Source: an uncultured Victivallales bacterium | GTDB lineage: Bacteria; Verrucomicrobiota; Lentisphaeria; Victivallales; UBA1829 | Reading direction: 5' to 3' | Assembly: GCA_944391115.1 (NCBI GenBank) | Contig: CALXSJ010000001.1 | Span: 253,169 to 317,168, forward strand | Length of the DNA stretch: 64,000 bases | Shown: one piece after another, positions 16,879 through 25,142 of the stretch | Position numbering within the stretch: the stretch's first letter is position 1 | Layout: each line of letters opens with the position of its first letter | Made by a program: the position numbers and the translations under genes | The notes under the pieces: model-generated | Told to the model about the DNA's origin: nothing | The model's database searches: none | Seen by the model: the letters and a program-made list of their open reading frames with translations, nothing else

Positions 16879-17592
16879 ATGATGAAAAAAACTGGTTTCC
16901 TTCTCGGCTGTCTCCTGCTCCTTGCTCTTTTCTGCGCGGGAGAGGAAGAGCTCCGCCCCTTCCGCAAAAAAGCGCTTTTAATCATGCCGCAGGAAAAAAT
17001 GCATGACTGGTACAAGCCCGGATTCGCGGCACGCGGATGGACTTCCGAATGCGTTGCGGCGGAGAAAGCGAATCTTGCCGATCCGGGTGGCTGCGATGTC
17101 GTTCTGATCTATTCCTACAACGGGCACAGAATCCCGCAGAATTTCCATACGGAAAAACTGCTTCCCGCGATCCGCGGCGGAACCATTGCGGTTTATACGG
17201 TCGCCGGCACGCGTTTTGAGCCGGACCGCTGGTTTCATGACCCATCCCTGAAGACAGGATACACGAAAAATGATCCGGCCCGGCGGAAGTTCTTTTTTGA
17301 GAACCCGGATTTCGAGAAGACGCCGAATCCGCTCTCGAAAAGCTACCGCTACAACCATTCGTTCACCTTTGTCCCGGAAACCCCCGGGAAATGGATTCCG
17401 CTGATCTGCAATCTTGCCGCGGACGGCACGAAAAAGCCGGTGCTGATGGCTGCTCCCTGCGGAAAAGGCATGATCGTTTGCGCGGCTGCGATTCAGACGG
17501 GACAGGCTCCGCACGAAGTCGTGCTGCAGCTGGAAAATCTTGTCGCGTTCAACAGAGCCCGGCATGCGCCTGCGGAGAAGCCGGAAAAATAA
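16879..17592 (+). CDS. Secreted ThuA-like single-domain protein, paralogue of the DUF4838 C terminus
   Basis: The 237-residue protein has a signal peptide (MMKKTGFLLGCLLLLALFCAG) and then a single alpha/beta domain beginning KKALLIMPQEK. The end, PETPGKWIPLICN to APCGKGMIVCAAA, parallels the C terminus of the DUF4838 protein at 11750-14584 (PEKWEVLARQK, RPCGKGMVLINAA). It therefore looks like a free-standing copy of that domain. The fold resembles ThuA or glutamine-amidotransferase-like domains, but I cannot point to a catalytic Cys-His pair. The start follows AGAAAGG. The stop TAA lies three bases from the 125-base repeat. Confidence 0.72.
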   Translation: MMKKTGFLLGCLLLLALFCAGEEELRPFRKKALLIMPQEKMHDWYKPGFAARGWTSECVAAEKANLADPGGCDVVLIYSYNGHRIPQNFHTEKLLPAIRGGTIAVYTVAGTRFEPDRWFHDPSLKTGYTKNDPARRKFFFENPDFEKTPNPLSKSYRYNHSFTFVPETPGKWIPLICNLAADGTKKPVLMAAPCGKGMIVCAAAIQTGQAPHEVVLQLENLVAFNRARHAPAEKPEK

Positions 17593-17594
17593 AT

Positions 17595-17719
17595 TACCGC
17601 GATGCAAGCATGCGCGGTATTGGGGATTTCGCCTCCGGCGACCAGCTTACGCAGCTGGACCGCGGCAGGCCTGAGAGTCCTGCACGAAGCAATTTTTGGC
17701 GATGCAGAGCATCGCGGTA
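17595..17719 (+). repeat. 125-base multi-hairpin intergenic repeat, copy A
   Basis: This stretch matches the minus strand of 37286-37410 over the same 125-base length, with blocks such as GATGCAAGCAT, GGGGATTTCGCC and CCGGCGACC kept. The ends are inverted repeats (TACCGCGATGC and GCATCGCGGTA). Several hairpins can be drawn: 17595-17619, TCGCC/GGCGA, CCAGCT/AGCTGG, GCAGG/CCTGC and GCGATGC/GCATCGC. It could be a structured RNA or a small non-autonomous mobile element. Confidence 0.75.
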
Positions 17720-17909
17720 TCAACCTAAATTTTTTTGAAATAAAGCCGCATGGTTCCGATCTCCTCCGATCGTTCCTCCCTGTCCGGAAGATGCGCGGGC
17801 AAGCTTTTTCGGTCCGTCCGGAAATGGAGTCCGGGGGGGCGGAATGGTTTGGGCCGCTCCCCGGGTTTCCGCTCTGCATTTTCTTCAGCACCTGTCCGCA
17901 TAACCGGAA
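17720..17909. other. Non-coding stretch between repeat and terminator
   Basis: I see no credible gene on either strand here. Open frames exist but lack a ribosome site and any recognisable sequence. Together with the repeat and the hairpin at 17910 it may form one untranslated transcript. Confidence 0.4.
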
Positions 17910-17960
17910 AACCTGCAATTCGAGCATGGAAAAATGCTGGAATTGCAGGTTCTGTTTTTC
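17910..17960 (+). terminator. Strong rho-independent terminator without an adjacent gene
   Basis: AACCTGCAATTC (17910-17921) pairs perfectly with GAATTGCAGGTT (17940-17951). The inner bases GAGCAT/ATGCT extend the stem with one mismatch, and CTGTTTTTC follows. The nearest upstream plus-strand gene ends at 17592. Confidence 0.75.
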
Positions 17961-18144
17961 GGGGCCGCATCATTTGTTTTTTATTCGGTGCAAGGCGTTT
18001 CCCCCGCATGCTTCCGCCGCCCGGCGGAATGTCCGGTTCTGCTCACGGGAAAGAAATATCACGGGGAGCGGCGCGGAGCATGACGTGCAAAAGGGGGAAA
18101 GAAGTTTTTTACGGAAATTTAAAGAAAATTTTATGTTCCGAATC

Positions 18145-18173
18145 TTGACAACAACATGTTGTTGAATTATAAT
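18145..18173 (+). promoter_or_regulatory. Consensus promoter of the LacI regulator with embedded operator
   Basis: TTGACA (18145-18150) and TATAAT (18168-18173) are exact sigma-70 consensus hexamers 17 bases apart. The spacer carries the perfect 16-base palindrome CAACAACATGTTGTTG (18149-18164), which must be an operator in all likelihood, because a bound repressor would cover the promoter. Bases 17961-18144 upstream hold nothing I can identify. Confidence 0.85.
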
Positions 18174-18206
18174 GAAAGATATCACGCGAAGGAAAAGTTT
18201 TTTCAT

Positions 18207-19241
18207 ATGGAAAAAGGCTGCAACATACGCGATGTGGCAAAAAAAGCCGGAGTTTCTCCCGGCACGGTGTCGCGCGTGCTCAACAACCGGATGGGAAGAA
18301 TGCAGGTGTCCGAAGCGACGAGAGCCCTGATCCTCCGCTGTGCGAAGGAGCTTGACTATCAGCCGAACATCAATGCGCGCCGCCTTTTTTCCAAGCAGAG
18401 CCGGGTTGTCGGACTGGTCATTCCCTCCATCCGCGAAATCCATGGAAATATCTTCGCCGACCGGCATATCATGGATCTTCTCTGCGGAATCGAGCAGGTC
18501 CTGGCTTTGCGGAAATACAAGCTGCTCCTTCTCTTCAAGGATCGGGATTTCATTGAAAGCGAAGAGTATCTTTCCTTATACCGGGGGAAGCAGATCGACG
18601 GCCTTCTGATCTGGGGCTCTCACAGGAGCGAGCGTTTCTGGAAGGAATTGGAGAAAAGAAACTATCCGCATGTGTTCATTACAACCTGTCCGGACGGCCT
18701 GGCGACGCAGTCACATGTCTATTCCGCGGACTACGCATCCGCGGCATATGATGTCATGCGCTATCTTCTGAGGAAAAAGCACCGGCGCATTCTCTGGGCA
18801 AAGCCGGAGCCGGATTCCTCTCTCAGCCTCGATCTGATGGCGGGATTCAGCCAGGCCTTTCAGGAAATGGAATGCCCGATGAAGAACGTGCTTTCCGAAA
18901 TCGTGTGCGGGTATTCCCCGGAAGACGGATACAATCTGATGGAGGAGCTGGGAGAAGACAGGACGAACTATTCCGCAATCCTCTTTTCCAGCTGCAATTC
19001 GGCATCGGGCGCATTGGATTACTGCATGAAATTCGGGATCCGGGTTCCGGTGGAAACGGCCATTGCCGCATGCGACAACAGCGATACGGGAAATGTCCGT
19101 GCGAAAATTACCTGTTCGCGCTGCGATGACATCCAGCTGGGCAATCTTGCTGCGGAAGCTCTGATTGCCGGAATTGAGGGAAAGACGCCTCCCCGTGACC
19201 GGAAGGTGAAAACTGTCTTTTTGGGCGGAGACACGGCGTGA
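18207..19241 (+). CDS. LacI-family transcriptional regulator
   Basis: The 344-residue protein has the LacI DNA-binding start CNIRDVAKKAGVSPGTVSRVLN, interrupted only by the usual hinge ARRLFSKQSRVVGLVIPSI, and a ligand-binding domain to the end. The hinge helix is less canonical than in LacI, but the HTH is clear. It would bind the perfect palindrome in its own promoter and probably controls the sugar operon that follows at 19467-30919. The ATG at 18207 is used because an upstream in-frame ATG at 18156 lies inside the promoter. The signal sugar cannot be told from sequence. Confidence 0.88.
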   Translation: MEKGCNIRDVAKKAGVSPGTVSRVLNNRMGRMQVSEATRALILRCAKELDYQPNINARRLFSKQSRVVGLVIPSIREIHGNIFADRHIMDLLCGIEQVLALRKYKLLLLFKDRDFIESEEYLSLYRGKQIDGLLIWGSHRSERFWKELEKRNYPHVFITTCPDGLATQSHVYSADYASAAYDVMRYLLRKKHRRILWAKPEPDSSLSLDLMAGFSQAFQEMECPMKNVLSEIVCGYSPEDGYNLMEELGEDRTNYSAILFSSCNSASGALDYCMKFGIRVPVETAIAACDNSDTGNVRAKITCSRCDDIQLGNLAAEALIAGIEGKTPPRDRKVKTVFLGGDTA

Positions 19242-19466
19242 AATCTTGTTCATGGCGGACTCTGATTCACGCTGAATGAATTTTTTCATGTTGTTTTATT
19301 CCGCGGGCTGAGGGCCGGGGAGCCGCAAGTCTCATCTTCCCGGTTTGACTGGCATGAAAAAACATCAGGATTGCAGAATGGGGTATGTGAAAATGCAGCG
19401 CCGGCTGAAGAGGCTGCAATTCATTTTGAAAAATTTTGAAACAGAAAAATCGGGAGGAAACAGGAA

Positions 19467-20072
19467 ATGAACAGGAAATTTGCTGCGGCAGTCTTGTGTG
19501 GTATTGCGGCATTCTGCGGAACGGCACAGGAGTTCAAAACGGATTTCGCTCCGGACAGCAATGTCCCGGGGATGACATTGAACCGGCGCGCAAAAATGGA
19601 AGACGGCGTCCTGAAGATCGGGAACTGGGGAGAAGGCGCCTTTTCGCTTCAGGCGAAGAATCCGCTGCAGATTTCCTTCCGCGCCAGATGCGTGAAACGC
19701 CATTCCGGGAAACAGCCTTCGGCATGGATTGTCAGTCTTGAGGGGGCCGGCAAGGAAAGCGGGATGTTCCGCTTCCGGCAGGACGGTTGCCTGGAGTCCT
19801 ACTTCTACAAGAACGGACAGCGCAAGGGCGGACTCATCAAGAAGATTGCCATTCCGGAAGACGGCGCCTGGTTCCATGTCTGCATTGCCATACGCGGGGA
19901 CATGCTTTCCGTGAAACTGAATGGAGCCGAGCTGGGAAGCGCAAAACATCCGGGATTTCTCTCCCTGCAGAAAGTTTCCTTTACGGCCTATAATGTGGAA
20001 TGGGAGATTGACGACCTTTCTGTTGCGCCTGTCTCGGCGGAGACGGAGCGGACACGGGAGAAGAAAGGATGA
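19467..20072 (+). CDS. Secreted concanavalin-like domain protein, partial duplicate of the next gene
   Basis: The 201-residue protein has a signal peptide (MNRKFAAAVLCGIAAFCGTA) and one beta-sandwich domain of the LamG/DUF1080 kind (NPLQISFRARCVKRH, GLIKKIAIPEDGAWFHV, LSVKLNGAELG). By eye about three quarters of its residues match the first 190 residues of the protein encoded next, including a shared SFRARCVKRH and KQRKGGLIKK-type stretch. It therefore arose by tandem duplication of that gene's 5' end. It may bind the same glycan without the catalytic part. Its stop overlaps the next start by ATGA. A GGGAGG precedes the start. Confidence 0.75.
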   Translation: MNRKFAAAVLCGIAAFCGTAQEFKTDFAPDSNVPGMTLNRRAKMEDGVLKIGNWGEGAFSLQAKNPLQISFRARCVKRHSGKQPSAWIVSLEGAGKESGMFRFRQDGCLESYFYKNGQRKGGLIKKIAIPEDGAWFHVCIAIRGDMLSVKLNGAELGSAKHPGFLSLQKVSFTAYNVEWEIDDLSVAPVSAETERTREKKG

Positions 20073-23000
20073 TAAAATCTTTTTCCGCACTTGTGTTTGT
20101 TTCCTTTGTCCTGTCTGTCGCCGCGGGCGACTTCAGGACAGACTTTTCCCGGAGCGACATTCCGGAAATGACACTGAACCGGCGCGCGGGAATTGAAGGC
20201 GGTGTCCTGAAAGTCGGGAACTGGGGAGAAGGTGTTTTCTCATTCCGGGCGGAGAATCCGCTTCAGATCTCTTTCCGCGCCAGATGTGTGAAACGCCATC
20301 CCGGGAAGCAGCCTTCGGCTTGGATCGTCAACCTTCAGGGAGCAGATTATGAAAGCGGGATGTTCCGTTTCCGGGAGGACAACTGTCTGGAGTCCTATTT
20401 CTACAAGAACAAGCAGCGCAAGGGCGGACTCATCAAAAAGATCAGCAATCCGGAAGACGGTATCTGGTTTCATGTTGTCATTTCCATTTTCAGGAACTCG
20501 CTTTCTGTGAAACTGAACGGCGTTGAGCTGGGGAATGCGAAACATCCGGGCTTTCTTCCCCTGCGGAAGCTTTCCTTCTCCTCCTATAATGTGGAATACG
20601 AAATCGACGACCTCTCGGTTTCCGCGCTTCCGCAGGAAAAGCCGGCGGCGATTGAAAAACCGACTTTTTCCCTGGACTTCAACGACGGGACGGCGGATGC
20701 CGTTACCGACAGTGGCGTGCGCGTTTCCCCGGCGGAGGCGGCGGGCGTCCGCTTTGTCCCGGGCATCGACGGCATGGGAATTTCACTGGAACCGGGTGCG
20801 GGAAGCAGACTCTCCTATTCTCTGGAGCGGATTTTCAACAGCAAAATCGGCGGGCTCATGTTCTGGGTCCGCATGAACAGGAAGCTGGGGGCGCGCATCT
20901 TTGCTCTGACGGACGGCAGGGAATCCAAAATGACCGTCCAGCAGAATGGAGACGGGCGTGCCGTCATCATGGTCCGGCGGAAGGACACAGCCCAGCAGCT
21001 CGGCTACATCCGCTCCATTCCCGGCGCTCTCGGGGACTGGGTTCTGGTCGCACTCACCTGGGACGAGGATTCCAATGCGAAATATTTCATCAACACGCTT
21101 CCTTATGTGGTATGTTTCAATCCCGGCCAGAGAATGCCGGATTTCATCAATGCCGATCTCGACCAGGTGAAAAGCCTGAAGTTTCTTTCCGATCCGAAAG
21201 CGTCTTTCACGATCGACCGTCTCCGTTTTTTCCACCGGACTCTGACCAACAGCGATGTCTATGACGAATACCGGCGCTTCATGCCGTTCGACATGGTGAT
21301 GGAGCAGACGATTGTTCCCGCCGACACGCCGGTTGCCATTGCCGTGCAGATCGCTCCCGGTGGTTTCTACACGCGCCCGATGCCTGTGGAGCGCGACCGC
21401 TTTCTGACGGGGAAGGGGACTTTTGAATTTATTCTCAGAGGAGAGCGCGGCAATGTGCTGCTTCGGGAGCAAAGGGAGATGTCCGTCACCGGCCCCATGG
21501 ATGTTTTTCTGAAAAAGCTCAAGCTCCCCACTGGAAATTATACACTGGAATGTATTGTGAATCACGCATACAGACGCACTTTCCAGGTTGACAGTTTTAC
21601 ATCCGCTTATAAGCCGGATCCGGCAAATCGGCAGTTGAAAACGGGAAAACTGCTTTTTTCAAAGAAATTCAACAATCCGGATGATCCGTCCGTCCTGAGA
21701 CAGGGGACGCTCAGCCTGTCTGGAAACAAGCAGTATCTGGAGGCGGGAAACAATAAAACCGACCGTTTCAGCATAGAAATTCCGTTCCCGGAGGATCAGC
21801 TCGGGAAACCTGTCGCGCTTGACATCGTCTGGCCGGACGACAAAGCGCGCATGATGGGATGGTATATGTATCCTTCCGGCTTCGGCGTCAACCGCGACAG
21901 ACTGCAAACAGGAGTTTCCGCCGGAAATGAACTGCCGAATTCGGGACGGATGCAGACGACGCGGCATATCTTCTATCCGGGAACCTCCCGTTATCTTTTC
22001 GAGGCGCGGACGATGGCTCCCGGCATGCCGGCGGCCGTTTCGGAAATCAGAATTTACGAAATTGAAGGCGGTCTTCCGGCTCTTTCAGTCCGGCGCCCGG
22101 AAAATCTGCCTCCGCGCAGCTTCGGCTTTTATGACGAGGACCAGACTTTTCCCAACAATCTGAATGCGGATGTCCTTCAGCGGAAATCCCCCGCATACGG
22201 GAAATTCCGCAGCCGGTATCCGAATGCGACCGTCTTCATCGCCGATCAGATCATGGAATATTTCGACTATACGGGGATGAACACGCTCCATGCGCCCCTC
22301 TGGCGTTATGATGTGAGCTATTTCCCCCTTGAGGGGCAGACGGGCTCCGGCATGTTTCCCGGGAGGGGGCTCGCCTATGTCTTCGATTTCTTCTCCAGGC
22401 GGAACAAGCGGTTCATCGCCATGATGAACTACGCCAATGTCCCCGACATCAAACAGCTGGAAAAAATAGAAGCGGATTATCGCGGGGAAGGGCTGGAATC
22501 CCTGGACCGTTACGGAGACAGCATCACGCAGTATCTGATGGGCGACCACCGGGCCAATATCTGCCATCCGAAGGTGCTTAAACTCTTCGCAGGTTATTTC
22601 GAGGAGCCTGTCAGACGTTATGCGAAGTCGGGGCTGGCCGGAATCGAATACTGGATCAGCAGCTTCGGAACCTGGGGGGCCCTCGAGTGGGGATACGACG
22701 ACTACACCGTCAATAAATTCAGCCGCGAGACCGGAATCCGGGTGCCGGAAAAAATCCGGGACCGCTATCCCTTCCTCACCACGGAAAAGCGGGCGCAATG
22801 GCTGAAGTGGCGCTCGGAACAGGTGACGAATCTTGTGAAAATGGTCCGCGGCGTTCTGGACCGCGGCAATCCGGAGCTCAAACTCTACCTTGGCATCAAT
22901 CAGGACCCCGACAATTACACGAAATACGGTCTTGACCTGCAGGCGCTGAAGAAAATTCCGAACATCTCCTTTTCCGTTGTCCGCCATCCGACCGCATACC

Positions 23001-24355
23001 GTCACGGATTCCACTGGGGCAAACCGGAAAGCACCCGGAACGAGGAGCTCTACGATTTCAACAACAGGGACATTGCGAATTATTTCGTCAACGGCGCCGC
23101 AGGTGTCGTGATTTCCTACAACAGCTATTTTGAAACCTTTGTGCATCCGCTGGACCGGAAATACCAGTGTTATTTCGAGAATGCGGACATCAAGCCGCAC
23201 GGACGCTATTATCTCCGGGAGGCGGCGTTTGTCGTCGGGGCGTTCGACGCCCTGGAATATGTGGCCGGCGGACAGCCCCTTGCGACAATCGGACGAGAGG
23301 CGGAAGCCCGTGAATTCGCTCTCGCCTACGGCGCGCTTCCCGCGGAAAAATTCCATCCCGCCGGAGGAATTGACGATCCCGCGGTCGCGCGTTACCTCCA
23401 CACGGAAAACGGGACGTATTTCTATGTCGTCAACATGTTCCATGACAGCGTGAAGGTTTCACTCGACTTTGATGCGGATCTTCCTTTTGAAGACCTTTCC
23501 ACCGGAGAAGAGCTCCGCGGCGGAATCATTGCGCTGAAGCCCTTCCAGCTCCGTTCCTTCCTGTTCCCGAAGGAAAAAGTCGCAGTGAAAAACCTCCGGC
23601 TTGCCGGGACGGAAAAGGAAAGCGTGACATTCTACCGGCAGCGGATCAGCCGCCTCAAGTCCGCCGCGGAAGTTCTGGCAGAAAGCGGGATTGATGTGTC
23701 GGCGGAAAAAAATGACATCGCCACTCTGGAACGGATGCTCGCGGAGCGGCGTTTCGCGGAACTCTACCGCGTTTCCTTCAGCCGCCGGATGAATCAGCTT
23801 CTGAAAAAGCAGTCCGATCTTGCAAATCTCATCCGTCAGCAGAAACAGATCGACCGGGGGTATTATGCCGTGAACTGCGGCTCCTCGGAATTCTACAATG
23901 CGCCGGACGGCAGACAGTTTTTCCCGGATCAGAAATTCGACGGGAAATACGGATATGTCGGGAGCTGCAACTCCATCACCCGCGACATCACGGGAATTTC
24001 CGGAACGGAACTTCCGGAGCTTTACAAGACGGAAGCTTATTTTCTGGAGGGATACAAATTCAAACTTCAGAACGGCGTTTATAAGATCATTTTTCATCTG
24101 AAAGCCGGTTTCCGGCCGAATTTCGAACCGGGAACTTATACCTTTTCCGTTTCCGCAAATGGAAAAACGGTTCTGGACCGGATTGATCTTTACAAACTGG
24201 CCGGCGGAAATTTCCTGCAGGCTCTGAAGATTGAAAGCGGCGGGATACGGGTGGAGAACGGCGAACTGACGCTCCGATGGAAACACAATCCATCCAAACG
24301 AGGTCAGAACGCCTCCGTCTGCCTTGCCAACGCCATTGAAATCCTGAAGCAGTGA
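20069..24355 (+). CDS. Giant secreted LamG/TIM-barrel-like/malectin-like protein
   Basis: The 1428-residue protein has a signal peptide (residues 1-20), a first concanavalin-like domain (about 22-190), a second LamG-like domain (about 205-410: IGGLMFWVRMNRK, WVLVALTWDED), a linker with beta-sandwich character (about 410-670), a central domain that looks like a TIM-barrel hydrolase (about 677-1090: FGFYDEDQTF, GYDDYTVNKFSRETGIRVP, GGQPLATIGRE), and a malectin-like C terminus (about 1265-1428: YYAVNCGSSEFY, DGRQFFPDQ). The same architecture and motifs recur in the 1455-residue protein at 56892-61259. I infer an exported glycoside hydrolase or lyase of an unnamed family, not assigned to a CAZy class. 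It is the core of the operon 19467-30919. Confidence 0.75.
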   Translation: MIKSFSALVFVSFVLSVAAGDFRTDFSRSDIPEMTLNRRAGIEGGVLKVGNWGEGVFSFRAENPLQISFRARCVKRHPGKQPSAWIVNLQGADYESGMFRFREDNCLESYFYKNKQRKGGLIKKISNPEDGIWFHVVISIFRNSLSVKLNGVELGNAKHPGFLPLRKLSFSSYNVEYEIDDLSVSALPQEKPAAIEKPTFSLDFNDGTADAVTDSGVRVSPAEAAGVRFVPGIDGMGISLEPGAGSRLSYSLERIFNSKIGGLMFWVRMNRKLGARIFALTDGRESKMTVQQNGDGRAVIMVRRKDTAQQLGYIRSIPGALGDWVLVALTWDEDSNAKYFINTLPYVVCFNPGQRMPDFINADLDQVKSLKFLSDPKASFTIDRLRFFHRTLTNSDVYDEYRRFMPFDMVMEQTIVPADTPVAIAVQIAPGGFYTRPMPVERDRFLTGKGTFEFILRGERGNVLLREQREMSVTGPMDVFLKKLKLPTGNYTLECIVNHAYRRTFQVDSFTSAYKPDPANRQLKTGKLLFSKKFNNPDDPSVLRQGTLSLSGNKQYLEAGNNKTDRFSIEIPFPEDQLGKPVALDIVWPDDKARMMGWYMYPSGFGVNRDRLQTGVSAGNELPNSGRMQTTRHIFYPGTSRYLFEARTMAPGMPAAVSEIRIYEIEGGLPALSVRRPENLPPRSFGFYDEDQTFPNNLNADVLQRKSPAYGKFRSRYPNATVFIADQIMEYFDYTGMNTLHAPLWRYDVSYFPLEGQTGSGMFPGRGLAYVFDFFSRRNKRFIAMMNYANVPDIKQLEKIEADYRGEGLESLDRYGDSITQYLMGDHRANICHPKVLKLFAGYFEEPVRRYAKSGLAGIEYWISSFGTWGALEWGYDDYTVNKFSRETGIRVPEKIRDRYPFLTTEKRAQWLKWRSEQVTNLVKMVRGVLDRGNPELKLYLGINQDPDNYTKYGLDLQALKKIPNISFSVVRHPTAYRHGFHWGKPESTRNEELYDFNNRDIANYFVNGAAGVVISYNSYFETFVHPLDRKYQCYFENADIKPHGRYYLREAAFVVGAFDALEYVAGGQPLATIGREAEAREFALAYGALPAEKFHPAGGIDDPAVARYLHTENGTYFYVVNMFHDSVKVSLDFDADLPFEDLSTGEELRGGIIALKPFQLRSFLFPKEKVAVKNLRLAGTEKESVTFYRQRISRLKSAAEVLAESGIDVSAEKNDIATLERMLAERRFAELYRVSFSRRMNQLLKKQSDLANLIRQQKQIDRGYYAVNCGSSEFYNAPDGRQFFPDQKFDGKYGYVGSCNSITRDITGISGTELPELYKTEAYFLEGYKFKLQNGVYKIIFHLKAGFRPNFEPGTYTFSVSANGKTVLDRIDLYKLAGGNFLQALKIESGGIRVENGELTLRWKHNPSKRGQNASVCLANAIEILKQ

Positions 24356-24365
24356 GAGAGCGGTC

Positions 24366-25142
24366 ATGAAGAAAAAAATCGGAATTCCGGCGGGATGCGC
24401 GTTCCTTCTGCTTTTTACCGCATGCTCCCATCTTCCTCCCTCCGCAATGAGGGCGGAATACACCGATATTGAACCTCCCGCGGATCTTTCCGGAGCCGCA
24501 TGGCGGAATGCGCCGGAATACCGTTTCACACCGTACAGCGCGGGACCGTGGTATCAGGAGATTGAACGCGTTTCCGGCATGCGCGGACGTGTTCTGGAGG
24601 GCGGCGCAATCCGTCTGCTCTGGAATGAAAATTATCTTTACGTCGGCATCCGGATGGATGACAGCGACATCGTGGACGAGGCGGCTCGCGATCAGACGCA
24701 CATCTTCACGCAGGCGGATGCCGTCGAGCTGTTTCTCAAGCACGAGGCATATCCCTGCTACTGGGAAATCTACGGCAGCGCCGGAGGAAGGAAAACCTGT
24801 TATTTCTTTCCCGGACGCGGCCGTCTCGGCCTGCCCGGCAGCAGCAGATACCGTCATGGGGTGACCGTGCGGACATCTCTTTGCGGGACGCTTAACAATG
24901 AGAAGGACCGCGATCGCGGGTGGACGCTTCTGATCAAGGTGCCCGCCGCGGATCTCACTCGTCATGGCGCGGAATGGAAAGCGGGCGAAAAATGGACCAT
25001 TCATCTGGTCCGGCACAACTATTCGGTTTATCTGCCGAGCAGGGAAGTCAGCGTTTTTCCGGAATTTCATGCGGGCAATCCGCATTTTCATGAAGGATAT
25101 GCGCCGCTTGTTCTTGCAAAACGGGGAAAGGAGTTGAAATGA
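24366..25142 (+). CDS. Lipoprotein with CBM9-like carbohydrate-binding domain
   Basis: The 258-residue protein starts MKKKIGIPAGCAFLLLFTAC, a lipoprotein signal with the lipobox LFTAC, so Cys20 would be lipidated. The rest fits the CBM9-like/DOMON beta-sandwich: AIRLLWNENYLYVGIRMDD, FTQADAVELFLKHEAYPCYW, GWTLLIKVPAADL. The same domain type occurs inside the DUF4838 protein. It probably binds sugar at the outer face of the membrane. It follows the giant secreted protein by 10 bases and overlaps the GH127-like gene by ATGA, which indicates tight co-expression. Confidence 0.83.
   Translation: MKKKIGIPAGCAFLLLFTACSHLPPSAMRAEYTDIEPPADLSGAAWRNAPEYRFTPYSAGPWYQEIERVSGMRGRVLEGGAIRLLWNENYLYVGIRMDDSDIVDEAARDQTHIFTQADAVELFLKHEAYPCYWEIYGSAGGRKTCYFFPGRGRLGLPGSSRYRHGVTVRTSLCGTLNNEKDRDRGWTLLIKVPAADLTRHGAEWKAGEKWTIHLVRHNYSVYLPSREVSVFPEFHAGNPHFHEGYAPLVLAKRGKELK

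Noticed and set aside
17595-17719. Integron attC site
   Set aside because: The paired ends do not contain the RYYYAAC and GTTRRRY core boxes, and no integrase is visible.
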